Source of the DNA: CAYVZU01 sp964455935
GTDB lineage: Bacteria; Fibrobacterota; CAYVZU01
Assembly: GCA_964455935.1 (NCBI GenBank)
Contig: CAYVZU010000047.1
Span: 1-27,302 of the forward strand
DNA: 27,302 nt
Direction: 5' to 3'
In this document: one piece after another, positions 1 through 7,510 of the stretch
Numbering within the stretch: the first letter of the stretch is position 1
Layout: each line of letters starts with the position of its first letter
The notes under the pieces: generated by a model
Told to the model about the DNA's origin: nothing
Database searches by the model: none
The model's input: the letters and a program-made list of their open reading frames with translations, nothing else
Made by a program: the position numbers and the translations under genes

Positions 1-24
1 TCATTCCAAACCTGAAAGCCTGAA

Positions 25-591
25 TTATTCTTTTGCGCGGGAGAGATATTCCAGGGTCTCGGTATCCACGTTGATGTACTCGCCTTCATCGATGAAGGTC
101 GGGACCTGGATTTTGAGGCCGGTTTCGAGAGTGGCCGGCTTGGTCTGGCGCGCGGCGGTGGCGCCCTTAAGGCCCGGTTCGGTTTCCGTCACTTTGAGTC
201 TTGATATTTTGGGCAGGCTGATTCCGATCAACTTGCCATTGAAGATTTCGGCTTCCACTTTCATGTTGGGGAACAGAAAATAAACGGAGTCGCCCAGGAA
301 CTCCTTGCTGATCGGCATCTGCTCGAAGGTCTCGGTGTTCATGAATATCAGCGCGTCGCCCTCGTCATAGATGTATTCCATTTCCTGCTTGTCCATCTCG
401 GCCTTTTCAATCTGTTCCGTTGGGCGGAACCGCAGTTCGGCCGTGGCGCCGGAGATCAGGTTTTTGAGTTTGGCGATGATGATAGGTGTGTAGTTGCCGG
501 GAGTCCGATGATCGTATTCGATCACCTTATACGGTTCGCCTTTCAAAATGACTGTTGTTCCCTTGCGGATCTGGGTTCCCGTGATCTTCAT
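25..591 (-). CDS. efp: Elongation factor P (Asn-loop variant)
   Basis: This 188-residue protein matches EF-P over its full length. EF-P binds between the ribosomal P and E sites and relieves stalling at polyproline stretches. The N-terminal KOW-like domain, the central OB domain with the motif MNTETFEQ, and the C-terminal signature ETEPGLKGATAARQTKPATL followed by VPTFIDEGE are all present. The loop that normally carries a modified Lys or Arg reads HRTPGN, so Asn33 aligns with E. coli Lys34. The ATG at 591 is preceded by AGGAG about 8 nt upstream, and that SD lies in the loop of a small GCCT/AGGC hairpin (593-607). Past the stop, a minus-strand ATG at 4-2 behind a weak SD may begin the next gene, but only its first codon is in the window. 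Identity is very secure. Confidence 0.97.
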   Translation of the reverse strand: MKITGTQIRKGTTVILKGEPYKVIEYDHRTPGNYTPIIIAKLKNLISGATAELRFRPTEQIEKAEMDKQEMEYIYDEGDALIFMNTETFEQMPISKEFLGDSVYFLFPNMKVEAEIFNGKLIGISLPKISRLKVTETEPGLKGATAARQTKPATLETGLKIQVPTFIDEGEYINVDTETLEYLSRAKE

Positions 592-657
592 TGCCTGGCT
601 CCTAGGCTGTTTTCGGTAAAGCGTTATATTTTCGCTTCATAAAAATAAATAATAAGT

Positions 658-696
658 ACCCCCGATTAGGCAAATCGCCTGAGGACCGGGGGGGGG
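658..696 (-). terminator. Hairpin, probable terminator of the DUF1540 gene
   Basis: Read on the minus strand, a C-run pairs with a G-run, followed by an inner AGGC/GCCT stem with a GATTT loop. A T-rich tract (TACTTATTATTTATTTTT) comes next. It lies about 60 nt beyond the DUF1540 stop and upstream of efp. The stem contains an internal mismatch loop, so this is a plausible rather than a textbook intrinsic terminator. The plus strand has a run of nine G at 688-696. Confidence 0.45.
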
Positions 697-758
697 TTGT
701 TTTCAGCAATAAATTCGTGGAGACGCAGCGCCCTTTGTCCCCACGAATGAGCCGCCAC

Positions 759-1040
759 TTATCGCGCTTTAAATGTTATGCAATCGGGGTGTCCTGATGG
801 AATGCCGACCTTGATGGAACCAGCCGAGCATTCGAACTCTTTATTGAAAACGCAATTCTGGACCTTGCAGGCCCCAACGCCACCAATCATGTCGGCAGCG
901 CCGCCCTTGCCCTGCGCTTGAAAGTATGTGTCGCAACAAGGTTCAACCTCGCCCACGGTGATCGCCAGAGCGTGGCATTTGCGATCCCTGTTATAGGAAC
1001 AATCGGTTGCGTCGCAGAGCGTAACTTTCGACATGTCCAT
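759..1040 (-). CDS. Tandem DUF1540 cysteine-rich small protein
   Basis: A 93-residue soluble protein with no signal peptide. It is built from two copies of the DUF1540 motif. The first has Cys9, Cys14, Cys22 and Cys35/36 with CSYN and CHALAITVG. The second has Cys58, Cys63, Cys71 and Cys87 with CVFN and CSAGSIKVG. The spacing C-x4-C-x7-C repeats exactly, which suggests two small metal-binding units, probably zinc; the biochemical role of DUF1540 is not established. The SD AGGAGGT lies 4 nt from the ATG at 1040 but 10 nt from a second ATG at 1034 (MSKVTL), so the true start may be two codons later. It is probably transcribed alone, with a terminator-like hairpin downstream. Confidence 0.85.
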   Translation of the reverse strand: MDMSKVTLCDATDCSYNRDRKCHALAITVGEVEPCCDTYFQAQGKGGAADMIGGVGACKVQNCVFNKEFECSAGSIKVGIPSGHPDCITFKAR

Positions 1041-1219
1041 TTGACCTCCTACTGGATTGAGTTTCTGTGACTACAAGGTCCAGACCACCCTTGCCTTAAG
1101 AGGGGTGCCAAGTAGCTATGAATCGTTCTCGAACAATTAACAAATGTGATGCCAACCATCCGGACCGTCCGAGAGGCTTTGGGCATGCGTTTTGTACCTA
1201 TTCGTTTCGGATATCACAA

Positions 1220-2200
1220 ATGGCCCGCTCTCCGAAAATCATCCTGTGTATTACTGTATTCGGACTTTCATTATGCAGCAAAATCGACTACAGTATTTGG
1301 GAAGTCGATGTCCCGACCCAATCGCAGAGCGCAATGGAGGCCAATCTCAATCGCGTTCGGGAATTGCCCGTTGCGGAAGGCCCGCTGACAATTGCGCTGA
1401 TCGGCGATATCCACGTGCGTACCCGGGACCTACTGGCTGCCGTAGAAGAGATTAATCGCGAACCTCGCATCCAATTCGTAGTTCTTCTTGGAGACCTCAC
1501 CAACTCGGGTTTGAAGTCCGAGTTCGAAGCTGTTCACGAAGTCCTCACTCAACTCCGCGTCCCGTACCTCTCCGTTGCCGGCAATCACGATCTTCTTTCC
1601 AATGGCGCATTGGTATATGAACGAATGTTTGGACCTCTCAAATCCCGCCATCAGTTGTTCGGCCGCGGGTTTGTCTTTTGGAACAACAGCAAGTGGGAAA
1701 GCGAAGCGGATATCGACTGGCTGGCGACCAACCTTGCCGCGGCCGGACCGGGCAACATTCTGTTTGCCCACACGCCGCCAGATACTTCTGTGTTTACAAA
1801 AGCGGAACTGGCGAATTGGAAAAGGGCCATGGTTTCGAGTGGAACTGCGGCATCCATCCATGCCCACCTCCACATGTTCGATTACTGGTACCAGAACAAT
1901 ACGCTTTTTGTCATTGCAGACTATATTGCCAACCGGCCTTTCACATTACTGGAAATCTGGCCCGACCGTGTCATTCTGGAGGAAAACCGGGGCACTCCTT
2001 TGTCTATCGCTCCTCCTCAGCCTGGCTTCCGTCAAGGCGGCGATGAAACCCGAAGCATTCGCATTGATTCAGACCGGGGAATACTGCGGGTTTCTGACAA
2101 TGGGAGCCGGAATCTCGGCTGGACCCGCCTCGGCGGAAATCCAAATAGGGTACACTCCTTCGTTTGCCGCCGGTCTCGAACTGCTGACCTTTTCGAGTAA
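1220..2200 (+). CDS. Calcineurin-like metallophosphoesterase, probable lipoprotein
   Basis: The five metallophosphoesterase blocks are in order. Counting from the ATG at 1220 they are GDIH (Asp63, His65), GDLTNSG (Asp92), GNHD (Asn122, His123), FAHTPP (His184) and HAHLH (His216, His218). These ligate a dinuclear metal centre; the substrate is unknown. The reading frame is open from an ATG at 1118, but the 34 extra residues do not look like a leader. From 1220 the protein starts with a hydrophobic stretch ending at Cys19 (GLSLC), a weak lipobox, followed by SKIDYSIWEV, so an envelope lipoprotein is likely. The recognisable domain ends near residue 255. The remaining ~70 residues are low-quality sequence that overlaps the next gene in another frame. 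Start and C-terminus are both uncertain; the family is secure. Confidence 0.85.
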   Translation: MARSPKIILCITVFGLSLCSKIDYSIWEVDVPTQSQSAMEANLNRVRELPVAEGPLTIALIGDIHVRTRDLLAAVEEINREPRIQFVVLLGDLTNSGLKSEFEAVHEVLTQLRVPYLSVAGNHDLLSNGALVYERMFGPLKSRHQLFGRGFVFWNNSKWESEADIDWLATNLAAAGPGNILFAHTPPDTSVFTKAELANWKRAMVSSGTAASIHAHLHMFDYWYQNNTLFVIADYIANRPFTLLEIWPDRVILEENRGTPLSIAPPQPGFRQGGDETRSIRIDSDRGILRVSDNGSRNLGWTRLGGNPNRVHSFVCRRSRTADLFE

Positions 2201-2510
2201 AGCATTTTTTACGCTTGTCGAAATGCGCAGAGGCCGCCTGCAGATTGCGCTGTCGCGCATGGGTATCGCGGCCATATACAATCCGGACCCGCGCCTCTTT
2301 TTCCGGCTTCCGGAAAAATACCCCGACGGGTACTATGAAGTGCGAACGGCAATGGCCTACGTTCTCCTCATGGGCGCAGGGATTCGTACCGGAAGCTGGG
2401 AAGCATTTCTCGATATTGTCGCTTCGCATCCGGGAATTGCTCTGCTGTGGGAAAGCGGGGCTTTGGCAAAATCCGCAACGATCGGGTTCGGCCTGCGGCG
2501 CTATTCATAA
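1968..2510 (+). CDS. Exported hypothetical protein, GTG start, overlaps the phosphoesterase
   Basis: A 180-residue protein is read from the GTG at 1968. Its N-terminus is a textbook signal peptide: WRK, then GALLCLSLLLSLASV, with cleavage predicted after VKA at residue 24. The mature part contains GAGISAGP, IQIGYTPSFAAGLELLTFSSK and NPDPRLFFRLPEKYPDGYY, and ends in IGFGLRRYS. Alternating hydrophobic strands and the aromatic-rich C-terminus would fit a small envelope-associated protein. I do not recognise the family. It overlaps the 3' part of the metallophosphoesterase by 233 bp in a different frame, with no clear SD at the GTG. The continuous signal peptide argues that this frame, not the phosphoesterase tail, is the coding one beyond about 1990. 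Confidence 0.7.
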   Translation: MSFWRKTGALLCLSLLLSLASVKAAMKPEAFALIQTGEYCGFLTMGAGISAGPASAEIQIGYTPSFAAGLELLTFSSKAFFTLVEMRRGRLQIALSRMGIAAIYNPDPRLFFRLPEKYPDGYYEVRTAMAYVLLMGAGIRTGSWEAFLDIVASHPGIALLWESGALAKSATIGFGLRRYS

Positions 2511-2723
2511 TATGGCCTTTCGGGGGATGGGTCCGCGACAAACCGTTTCTTGTTCAATGCCATAAACGGAAAACAGGTTGCGTCGAGTGCGCGCGAAAAC
2601 CGGTCCATCCTAGCACGCTTTTTGCGACGGATAAGGGTAGGATTGGGGGCGTCTACCCCTCGAGAATTCCACGAATCAAGATCTACCAAAGCCCGTTCCG
2701 GGCCCTTCCCGCAGAGTACCATT

Positions 2724-3620
2724 ATGCTTGAACCTACCCGCGACCTGATCCAATTCTCTGTCCATGGAACCGACTACCAGGTGGGTCAGCTCCAGGACAT
2801 CCTGTTCGAAGATCTCGATTGGCGAGTGCGCTATTTCGTGGTCGAAATCCCGGACGCCGATTTCGGGCGGAAGGTCCTTATCTCGACCGAGGCCGTGGCC
2901 AAAATGGATCGCGCCGGTCATCGGCTGGTGGTGAACTTAACCCGTGAAAAAATCGAAAACAGCCCGGCCTACGACAGCGATATGCCGGTGTCGAGGCAAT
3001 ACGAAGTCGCACTGCGGCGCTACTATGAATGGCCGGAATATTGGGGGCAGAATCCGTTTTTGGAGAACGCCAGGGAACAGATGCCGCCCATCCCGGATGA
3101 GGACGATATCCAACCCGATCCGGCCATGCCGGTTCCGGGGGTGGAGGATGAAGGGCAGTACAAACTGTGGCCGGAACTGGATCCCGAGACCGGAATTCCG
3201 CCGCAGGTTAGTGATGTCATGCCGGCGGAACCGGATGACGAAGAGACGTCCCAGCGGGAGTTCGCGGCCGACGAGGATGAATTCACCTCCGATGCCGAGC
3301 TGCGCAGCGTCAACGAAATTACCGGGTACTATGTCCATCTGCTGGACGGCCGGGGCGGATTCGTCGAGGGGCTCCTGGTGGACCCCGAGGAATGGAGAAT
3401 CAAGTATCTGATCGTGCGGACGGATAAGCGCCCCGGCGGGCATCTCGTCCTGCTGGCTTTTCAGTGGGTTGTCCGGATCAACTGGCGCTCGTCGGCGATT
3501 TATGTCCACCTTTTACGCGACCACATGCAGCAATTCCCCCAGTACGATCCGGGCCTGCCGGTTACGCCGGAACTGGAAAAACGGCTTTATCTTGTCTATG
3601 ACCGGATCATGTATTCCTGA
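2724..3620 (+). CDS. Double PRC-barrel domain protein
   Basis: A 298-residue protein starting at the ATG at 2724 (MLEPTRDLIQFSVHG). The frame is open further upstream to about 2550, but that part lacks protein-like composition. Two PRC-barrel-like domains are visible. The first is at residues ~5-85, with GTDYQVGQLQDILFEDLDW and VRYFVVEI. The second is at ~188-285, with ITGYYVHLLDGRGG, FVEGLLVDPEEWRIKYLIV and a final strand-helix block. An acidic, proline-rich linker (~105-185) joins them. PRC barrels bind proteins or RNA in photosynthetic reaction centres, RimM and stress proteins. The tandem stand-alone form next to a hemerythrin gene may be stress-related, but no function can be assigned. 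No signal peptide or membrane segment is seen. Confidence 0.82.
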   Translation: MLEPTRDLIQFSVHGTDYQVGQLQDILFEDLDWRVRYFVVEIPDADFGRKVLISTEAVAKMDRAGHRLVVNLTREKIENSPAYDSDMPVSRQYEVALRRYYEWPEYWGQNPFLENAREQMPPIPDEDDIQPDPAMPVPGVEDEGQYKLWPELDPETGIPPQVSDVMPAEPDDEETSQREFAADEDEFTSDAELRSVNEITGYYVHLLDGRGGFVEGLLVDPEEWRIKYLIVRTDKRPGGHLVLLAFQWVVRINWRSSAIYVHLLRDHMQQFPQYDPGLPVTPELEKRLYLVYDRIMYS

Positions 3621-3680
3621 CCCCCCCTGCCCGCCGCATTTTGGCTCTATCCGCAGAACGACAATTTCCGCATCGCCACA

Positions 3681-3706
3681 GCCGCGATTGGACGCGGCAA
3701 GGAGGA
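3681..3706 (+). promoter_or_regulatory. Hairpin abutting the Shine-Dalgarno of the hemerythrin gene
   Basis: GCCGCG (3681-3686) and CGCGGC (3693-3698) form a perfect 6-bp stem with a 6-nt loop. The SD AAGGAGG begins at the very next base (3699-3705), ahead of the ATG at 3711. Similar placement occurs before the cupredoxin and DUF3332 genes. Confidence 0.5.
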
Positions 3707-3710
3707 AAGC

Positions 3711-4163
3711 ATGGATATTTTTGGCACCATCAAGAGAGACCATGATAAAGTCCGCAAGATCTTGTCGGGTCTGGTACGGGCCTCGGAAGAGGCAAGCACG
3801 AAGAAGAAGGAGGACTTTGTCGAGTTGCGCGCCGCGCTTCTTCCGCATATGTACGCCGAAGAGGATCTTTTCTATCCTTTTGCGAAAGATCAGCCGGGCA
3901 TGCGGGAGACCATTCTGGAGGCCGAGGAAGAGCATGCCGCGGCCCGGACCCTGTTGATGGAAATCGAATCCCTCGATCCGGACAACGAGCGCTGGGTGCC
4001 CAAGCTTCAGGTTTTACAAGACCTTCTGCTCCATCACATTCAGACGGAGGAAAGCGAGATCTTTGAGTGTGTGCGCGGCAGCATCAGCGCCGAGCAGGCC
4101 CAGGCCCTGGGTCAGGAGTTTGTGTCTATCGAAAAGCTTCCCGAAGTCGGTGCGCGCGCTTGA
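3711..4163 (+). CDS. Hemerythrin HHE domain protein
   Basis: A 150-residue all-helical protein of the hemerythrin/HHE cation-binding family. Candidate iron ligands are in the expected order: His11 (KRDHDKV), His46 with Glu50/51 (PHMYAEED), His75 (EEEHAAA) and His108/109 with Glu113/114 (HHIQTEES). Such proteins hold a non-haem di-iron site and bind O2, or handle NO or iron under oxidative stress. There is no signal peptide, so it is cytoplasmic. The ATG at 3711 follows a strong AAGGAGG SD placed right behind a small hairpin. It lies 90 bp behind the PRC-barrel gene on the same strand and may be co-transcribed with it. Confidence 0.92.
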   Translation: MDIFGTIKRDHDKVRKILSGLVRASEEASTKKKEDFVELRAALLPHMYAEEDLFYPFAKDQPGMRETILEAEEEHAAARTLLMEIESLDPDNERWVPKLQVLQDLLLHHIQTEESEIFECVRGSISAEQAQALGQEFVSIEKLPEVGARA

Positions 4164-4236
4164 ATTGGAGTCAACAGGGCAACCTGATAGCTTCCTCCAT
4201 CCCCCGTCTTCTCTGCCTCGTTCACCGCGTATTCCC

Positions 4237-7200
4237 ATGAAATACCCCTTGGCGGCAACCGGCCGTACCGTTCTTTTTTTGCTGGCCGTCACCGGATTTC
4301 TTTGTCCGGCGTCTTCGCAGTATTTCGGCCAGAACAAGGTGCAGTACGAGACTTTCGATTTTCAAATCCTGCATACGGACCGTTTTGCGGTGTATTATTA
4401 TCCGGTCGAGGAGGATGCGGCCCGGCGCGCAGGGCAGATGCTGGAGCGTTGGTACGACCGGTTTCGAGCTGTGTTCGGGCGGCCGCTGCGCAAGAGGCAA
4501 CCCGTGATCCTGTACGCCAGCCATGCCGATTTTCAGCAGACAAACGTGATTACGGGACTTATTCCGCAAGGCGTGGGGGGAGTGACGGAGGGGCTTAAAA
4601 ACCGGATTGTAATTCCACTGTCGGGTGATAACCGGGAAGACGATCACGTGCTGGGCCATGAGCTGGTCCATGCATTTCAGTTTGAGATCATTCGCGGCAG
4701 TCCCCGCGGCCTGACCGACGGCGAGGCGCTGCCTCTGTGGTTTGTCGAAGGCCAGGCCGAGTACTTGTCGATGGGATCGCAGTCGGTGCTGACGGCCACC
4801 TGGATGCGCGACGCGGTGCTCCGCAATAAGCTGCCCACAATCGCCCAAATCGGCCGGAACCCGTCGTACTTTCCCTACCGGTACGGTCATGCGATCTGGG
4901 CCTATATCGCCGGAACCTACGGTGATTCCATTGCGGGACCGCTATTTCGTTCCGTTATCCTGCGCGGCATGCAGCGGGGATTCAAGGCCACTCTGGGGAT
5001 CGGGATCGACTCCCTATCCAAGAACTGGCAGGCGGCCATGCGCGAGACGTACGGCCGCCAGGTTCAGGGCCGGTCGCAGCCTCAACGGACGGGCTCGATG
5101 GTCGTGCACGGCGAGACCAATTTGTCTCCTGCTCTTAGCCCCGATGGAAAGCTGATTGCATTTCTGTCCACACGCGGCGTGTTCACGCTGGACCTTTTCC
5201 TGGCCGATGCCCAAACCGGGAAGGTCTTGGGGAAATTGGCCAGCCAGGAGACCGACCGGCATTACGACGCCCTCCGGTTCATTAATTCCGGGGGTTCCTG
5301 GTCGCCCAACGGGGAACAGATTGCCTTTCCCGTCTATCGCAAAGGACGAGGCCGGATTGCCTTGTTGGATGTACGTACGCGCAAGATTCTGAAGCTGATC
5401 GGGATTAAGGGCGCCCGGGACATCTTTCAGGTGGCCTGGTCGCCCGATGGCGGCCGGCTTGCCGTGTCCGGAGGGATGGGAGGACGAAACGATCTGCTGC
5501 TGTATTCCCTTTCCACGGGAGAAACCGAGCAGGTTACACACGACGCCTACAGCGAACTGCAGCCGGCTTGGTCGCCGGATGGACGAACACTGGCGTTTGT
5601 CAGCGATCGGGGAGCCGACGGCCTGGATTCCCTTGTCTTTGGCGTGCCGCGGATTTTTCTCCTCGATCTGGAGACGCGCGAACTCCGGCCCGTTATGATG
5701 CGCGAAGGGGTGCGCCATATCAATCCGGCGTTTTCGCCCGACGGCGAAAGGCTCTACTTCATCGCCGATCCGGATGGCTTCAGCGATGTTTACGCCTGTT
5801 GGCTTGCGTCCGGAACTTTCGGCCGGGTCACGCGCGTGGCCACCGGTGTGATGGGACTTACCGAGATTTCTCCGGCTTTGTCGGTTGCGGCCAAAACCGG
5901 CGGCCTGGCCTTTAATATCTTCGATCAACGAAAGCACAGCATCCATTACCTGGTCCCCGGCGTTCTGGATCCGGTCGAACCCGTCGATCTTGCCGGGGAT
6001 TCGGCCGCCTACCTCCCGCCCAGGGGCCGGACCCGTCCGGTCGATGCACAGACACAGGGGATCTCCGTTGCCGGGGCATCCAAATTCCGGAGCGTTCCCT
6101 ACCGGCCGTCGCTTGGGCTTCTCTATCTGGGGCAGCTGTTCGCGGGGCTTTCGGTGGGCCGCTTCGGCTCGGGGTTCACGGGTGGGGTGAACATGTTGTT
6201 TAGCGACTTCCTGGGCGACCACATGGTGGGCGTTGCCGCGCAGATTCAGGGGCAAGTCAGGGATGCCGGGACCGAGATGGTCTATTGGAACCGGCGGCAT
6301 CGGACCAACTGGGGCCTGGGACTCTCGCATATTCCCTATCCGACATCGCAATTCGTGGCCGTGGTGGAGTCCACCGATACCGGCACCCGAACGGATATCC
6401 TTTTCCTGCAGCAGCGGATTTATATCGACCGCGCCACGGGCGGAGTCAGCTATCCGTTGTCGCAGCGTCGGCGGCTGGAACTGACTGGAGGGTTGACGCG
6501 CATCGACTATGACAATGAGGCCGACGTCCTTCAGGTCAATGGTAAAAGCGTATTGAGCCGGCGCTCCCGGGCAGTGGAATCGCCGCCCGCTCTGACCCTT
6601 GTGCAGACCGCCGCGGCTTACGTCGGGGATGATTCCTATTTCGGGTTCACAGGGCCGGTCCGGGGCAGCCGCTACCGGCTTGAAGCGGAACCGACCGCGG
6701 GTTCGCTTTTCTACGTCGCCGCGCTGGCGGATTACCGGCGCTACTTCTTTTTGCGGCCGACGACCCTGGCTTTTCGCGGTTTGCACATAGGCCGTTATCT
6801 GCGGGATTTCGACGACGACGAACTCACTCCGCTGACGCTGGGGGATGATCTGCTGGTGCGCGGATACCGGCTGGGTTCGTTTGGCACATCCGAATGCCAG
6901 GGAGACCCCGATTCGTGTCCTACGTTTGCCCGCCTCAACGGGTCGCGCCTGATCGTGGCCAATGCCGAGGTCCGTCTGCCGGTGATCGGCACGGAGCAAT
7001 TCGGTTTGGTGGGCTGGGGCTTCCTTCCGGTTGACCTTTTCGCGTTTTTCGATGCGGGTATGGCCTGGACCAAGCGTTTCCCCGATCTGCGCTGGACGAC
7101 AAGCCTGGACCGCCGCGTTCCGGTATTCAGCGCCGGGATTGGATCGCGCATCAATCTATTGGGCCTGCTGATCCTTCAGATCTATTACGGATACCCCTTC

Positions 7201-7254
7201 CAGCGTCCGGACGGCGGAGGGCAGTGGGGATTTCTGATCGCTCCGGGTTGGTAA
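4237..7254 (+). CDS. Outer-membrane fusion: gluzincin-like peptidase + TolB-type propeller + beta-barrel
   Basis: A 1005-residue protein starting at the ATG at 4237. The frame is open back to 4063, but that part lies inside the hemerythrin gene. Residues 1-28 are a signal peptide (VLFLLAVTGFLCPASSQ). Residues ~35-280 form a peptidase-MA-like gluzincin domain, with HELVH at 141-145 and the downstream glutamates of WFVEGQAEY (171, 175). Residues ~285-620 hold at least five WD40-like/PD40 propeller blades (LSPDGKLIAF, WSPNGEQIAF, WSPDGGRLAV, WSPDGRTLAF, FSPDGERLYF). Residues ~665-1005 look like a BamA/surface-antigen-type barrel ending in an aromatic residue (APGW), a typical BAM signal. It is probably an outer-membrane protein with a periplasmic or surface protease-propeller head; the substrate is unknown. 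No good SD is visible. Its TAA stop is also the left copy of the target duplication of the fold-back element. Confidence 0.85.
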   Translation: MKYPLAATGRTVLFLLAVTGFLCPASSQYFGQNKVQYETFDFQILHTDRFAVYYYPVEEDAARRAGQMLERWYDRFRAVFGRPLRKRQPVILYASHADFQQTNVITGLIPQGVGGVTEGLKNRIVIPLSGDNREDDHVLGHELVHAFQFEIIRGSPRGLTDGEALPLWFVEGQAEYLSMGSQSVLTATWMRDAVLRNKLPTIAQIGRNPSYFPYRYGHAIWAYIAGTYGDSIAGPLFRSVILRGMQRGFKATLGIGIDSLSKNWQAAMRETYGRQVQGRSQPQRTGSMVVHGETNLSPALSPDGKLIAFLSTRGVFTLDLFLADAQTGKVLGKLASQETDRHYDALRFINSGGSWSPNGEQIAFPVYRKGRGRIALLDVRTRKILKLIGIKGARDIFQVAWSPDGGRLAVSGGMGGRNDLLLYSLSTGETEQVTHDAYSELQPAWSPDGRTLAFVSDRGADGLDSLVFGVPRIFLLDLETRELRPVMMREGVRHINPAFSPDGERLYFIADPDGFSDVYACWLASGTFGRVTRVATGVMGLTEISPALSVAAKTGGLAFNIFDQRKHSIHYLVPGVLDPVEPVDLAGDSAAYLPPRGRTRPVDAQTQGISVAGASKFRSVPYRPSLGLLYLGQLFAGLSVGRFGSGFTGGVNMLFSDFLGDHMVGVAAQIQGQVRDAGTEMVYWNRRHRTNWGLGLSHIPYPTSQFVAVVESTDTGTRTDILFLQQRIYIDRATGGVSYPLSQRRRLELTGGLTRIDYDNEADVLQVNGKSVLSRRSRAVESPPALTLVQTAAAYVGDDSYFGFTGPVRGSRYRLEAEPTAGSLFYVAALADYRRYFFLRPTTLAFRGLHIGRYLRDFDDDELTPLTLGDDLLVRGYRLGSFGTSECQGDPDSCPTFARLNGSRLIVANAEVRLPVIGTEQFGLVGWGFLPVDLFAFFDAGMAWTKRFPDLRWTTSLDRRVPVFSAGIGSRINLLGLLILQIYYGYPFQRPDGGGQWGFLIAPGW

Positions 7255-7420
7255 GGGTCTGCGCATGAATAACTTGAACGTTCTCGCTTGGCTTTTACCT
7301 CGCTTTCGGCGTTGCCGTCCTCGGGAGATAGCTCTGATGGCTATGATCCCTGCGGCGGCGCCTTGAAATTGAGGCAAAATACTGCGCGATCATTCGTCCA
7401 ACTTATTCATGCGCAGACCC
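7255..7420. mobile_element. MITE-like fold-back element with 18-bp perfect terminal inverted repeats
   Basis: GGGTCTGCGCATGAATAA (7255-7272) recurs as its exact reverse complement at 7403-7420. The two halves stay complementary, with small gaps, to the centre near 7337: TTTTACCTC against TTTTGCCTC in the opposite arm, GGCGTTGCCG against GGCGCCGCCG, and GATAGC against GCTAT at the apex. The direct triplet TAA flanks both ends (7252-7254 and 7421-7423), like a 3-bp target duplication. There is no coding capacity. IS5-family elements can leave TNA duplications, so an IS5-type transposase is a possible mobiliser; that is inference. Confidence 0.75.
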
Positions 7421-7423
7421 TAA

Positions 7424-7457
7424 GTCTTCTCACGCGTCGGATCCACGCGAAGAAGAC
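7424..7457 (+). terminator. GC/AT-mixed hairpin behind the outer-membrane protein gene
   Basis: GTCTTCT (7424-7430) pairs with AGAAGAC (7451-7457). Inside it CGCGT pairs with ACGCG, with two small bulges and a 7-nt loop. Before the fold-back element inserted, this hairpin would have begun directly after the TAA of the outer-membrane gene, which suggests a 3'-end processing or termination structure. There is no U-run, so rho-independent termination is doubtful. Confidence 0.35.
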
Positions 7458-7477
7458 AGGTCGAGAAGGTGATTTGT

Positions 7478-7504
7478 AAGAAGCTACGGCTTCTTGAAAG
7501 GAGG
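7478..7504 (+). promoter_or_regulatory. cUACGg tetraloop hairpin abutting the cupredoxin Shine-Dalgarno
   Basis: AAGAAGC (7478-7484) and GCTTCTT (7489-7495) form a perfect 7-bp stem closed by C-G over a UACG tetraloop. This belongs to the exceptionally stable UNCG class. The SD AAAGGAGG (7497-7504) begins one base later, 6 nt ahead of the ATG at 7511. A role in keeping the SD single-stranded or protecting the mRNA 5' end is inferred. Confidence 0.55.
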
Positions 7505-7510
7505 ACTGTC

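Noticed and set aside
2550..2723. N-terminal extension of the PRC-barrel protein
   Set aside because: Basic, unstructured residues with no homology-like pattern; the natural start MLEPTRDLIQF is at 2724.
5014..6999. 661-codon minus-strand open frame
   Set aside because: It is antisense to the outer-membrane fusion gene; composition is Arg/Gly/Gln-rich with no domain, while the plus frame has clear motifs throughout.
7288..7479. 63-codon plus-strand frame in the 7.3 kb gap
   Set aside because: It runs through the fold-back element and hairpins, has no SD and no protein-like features.
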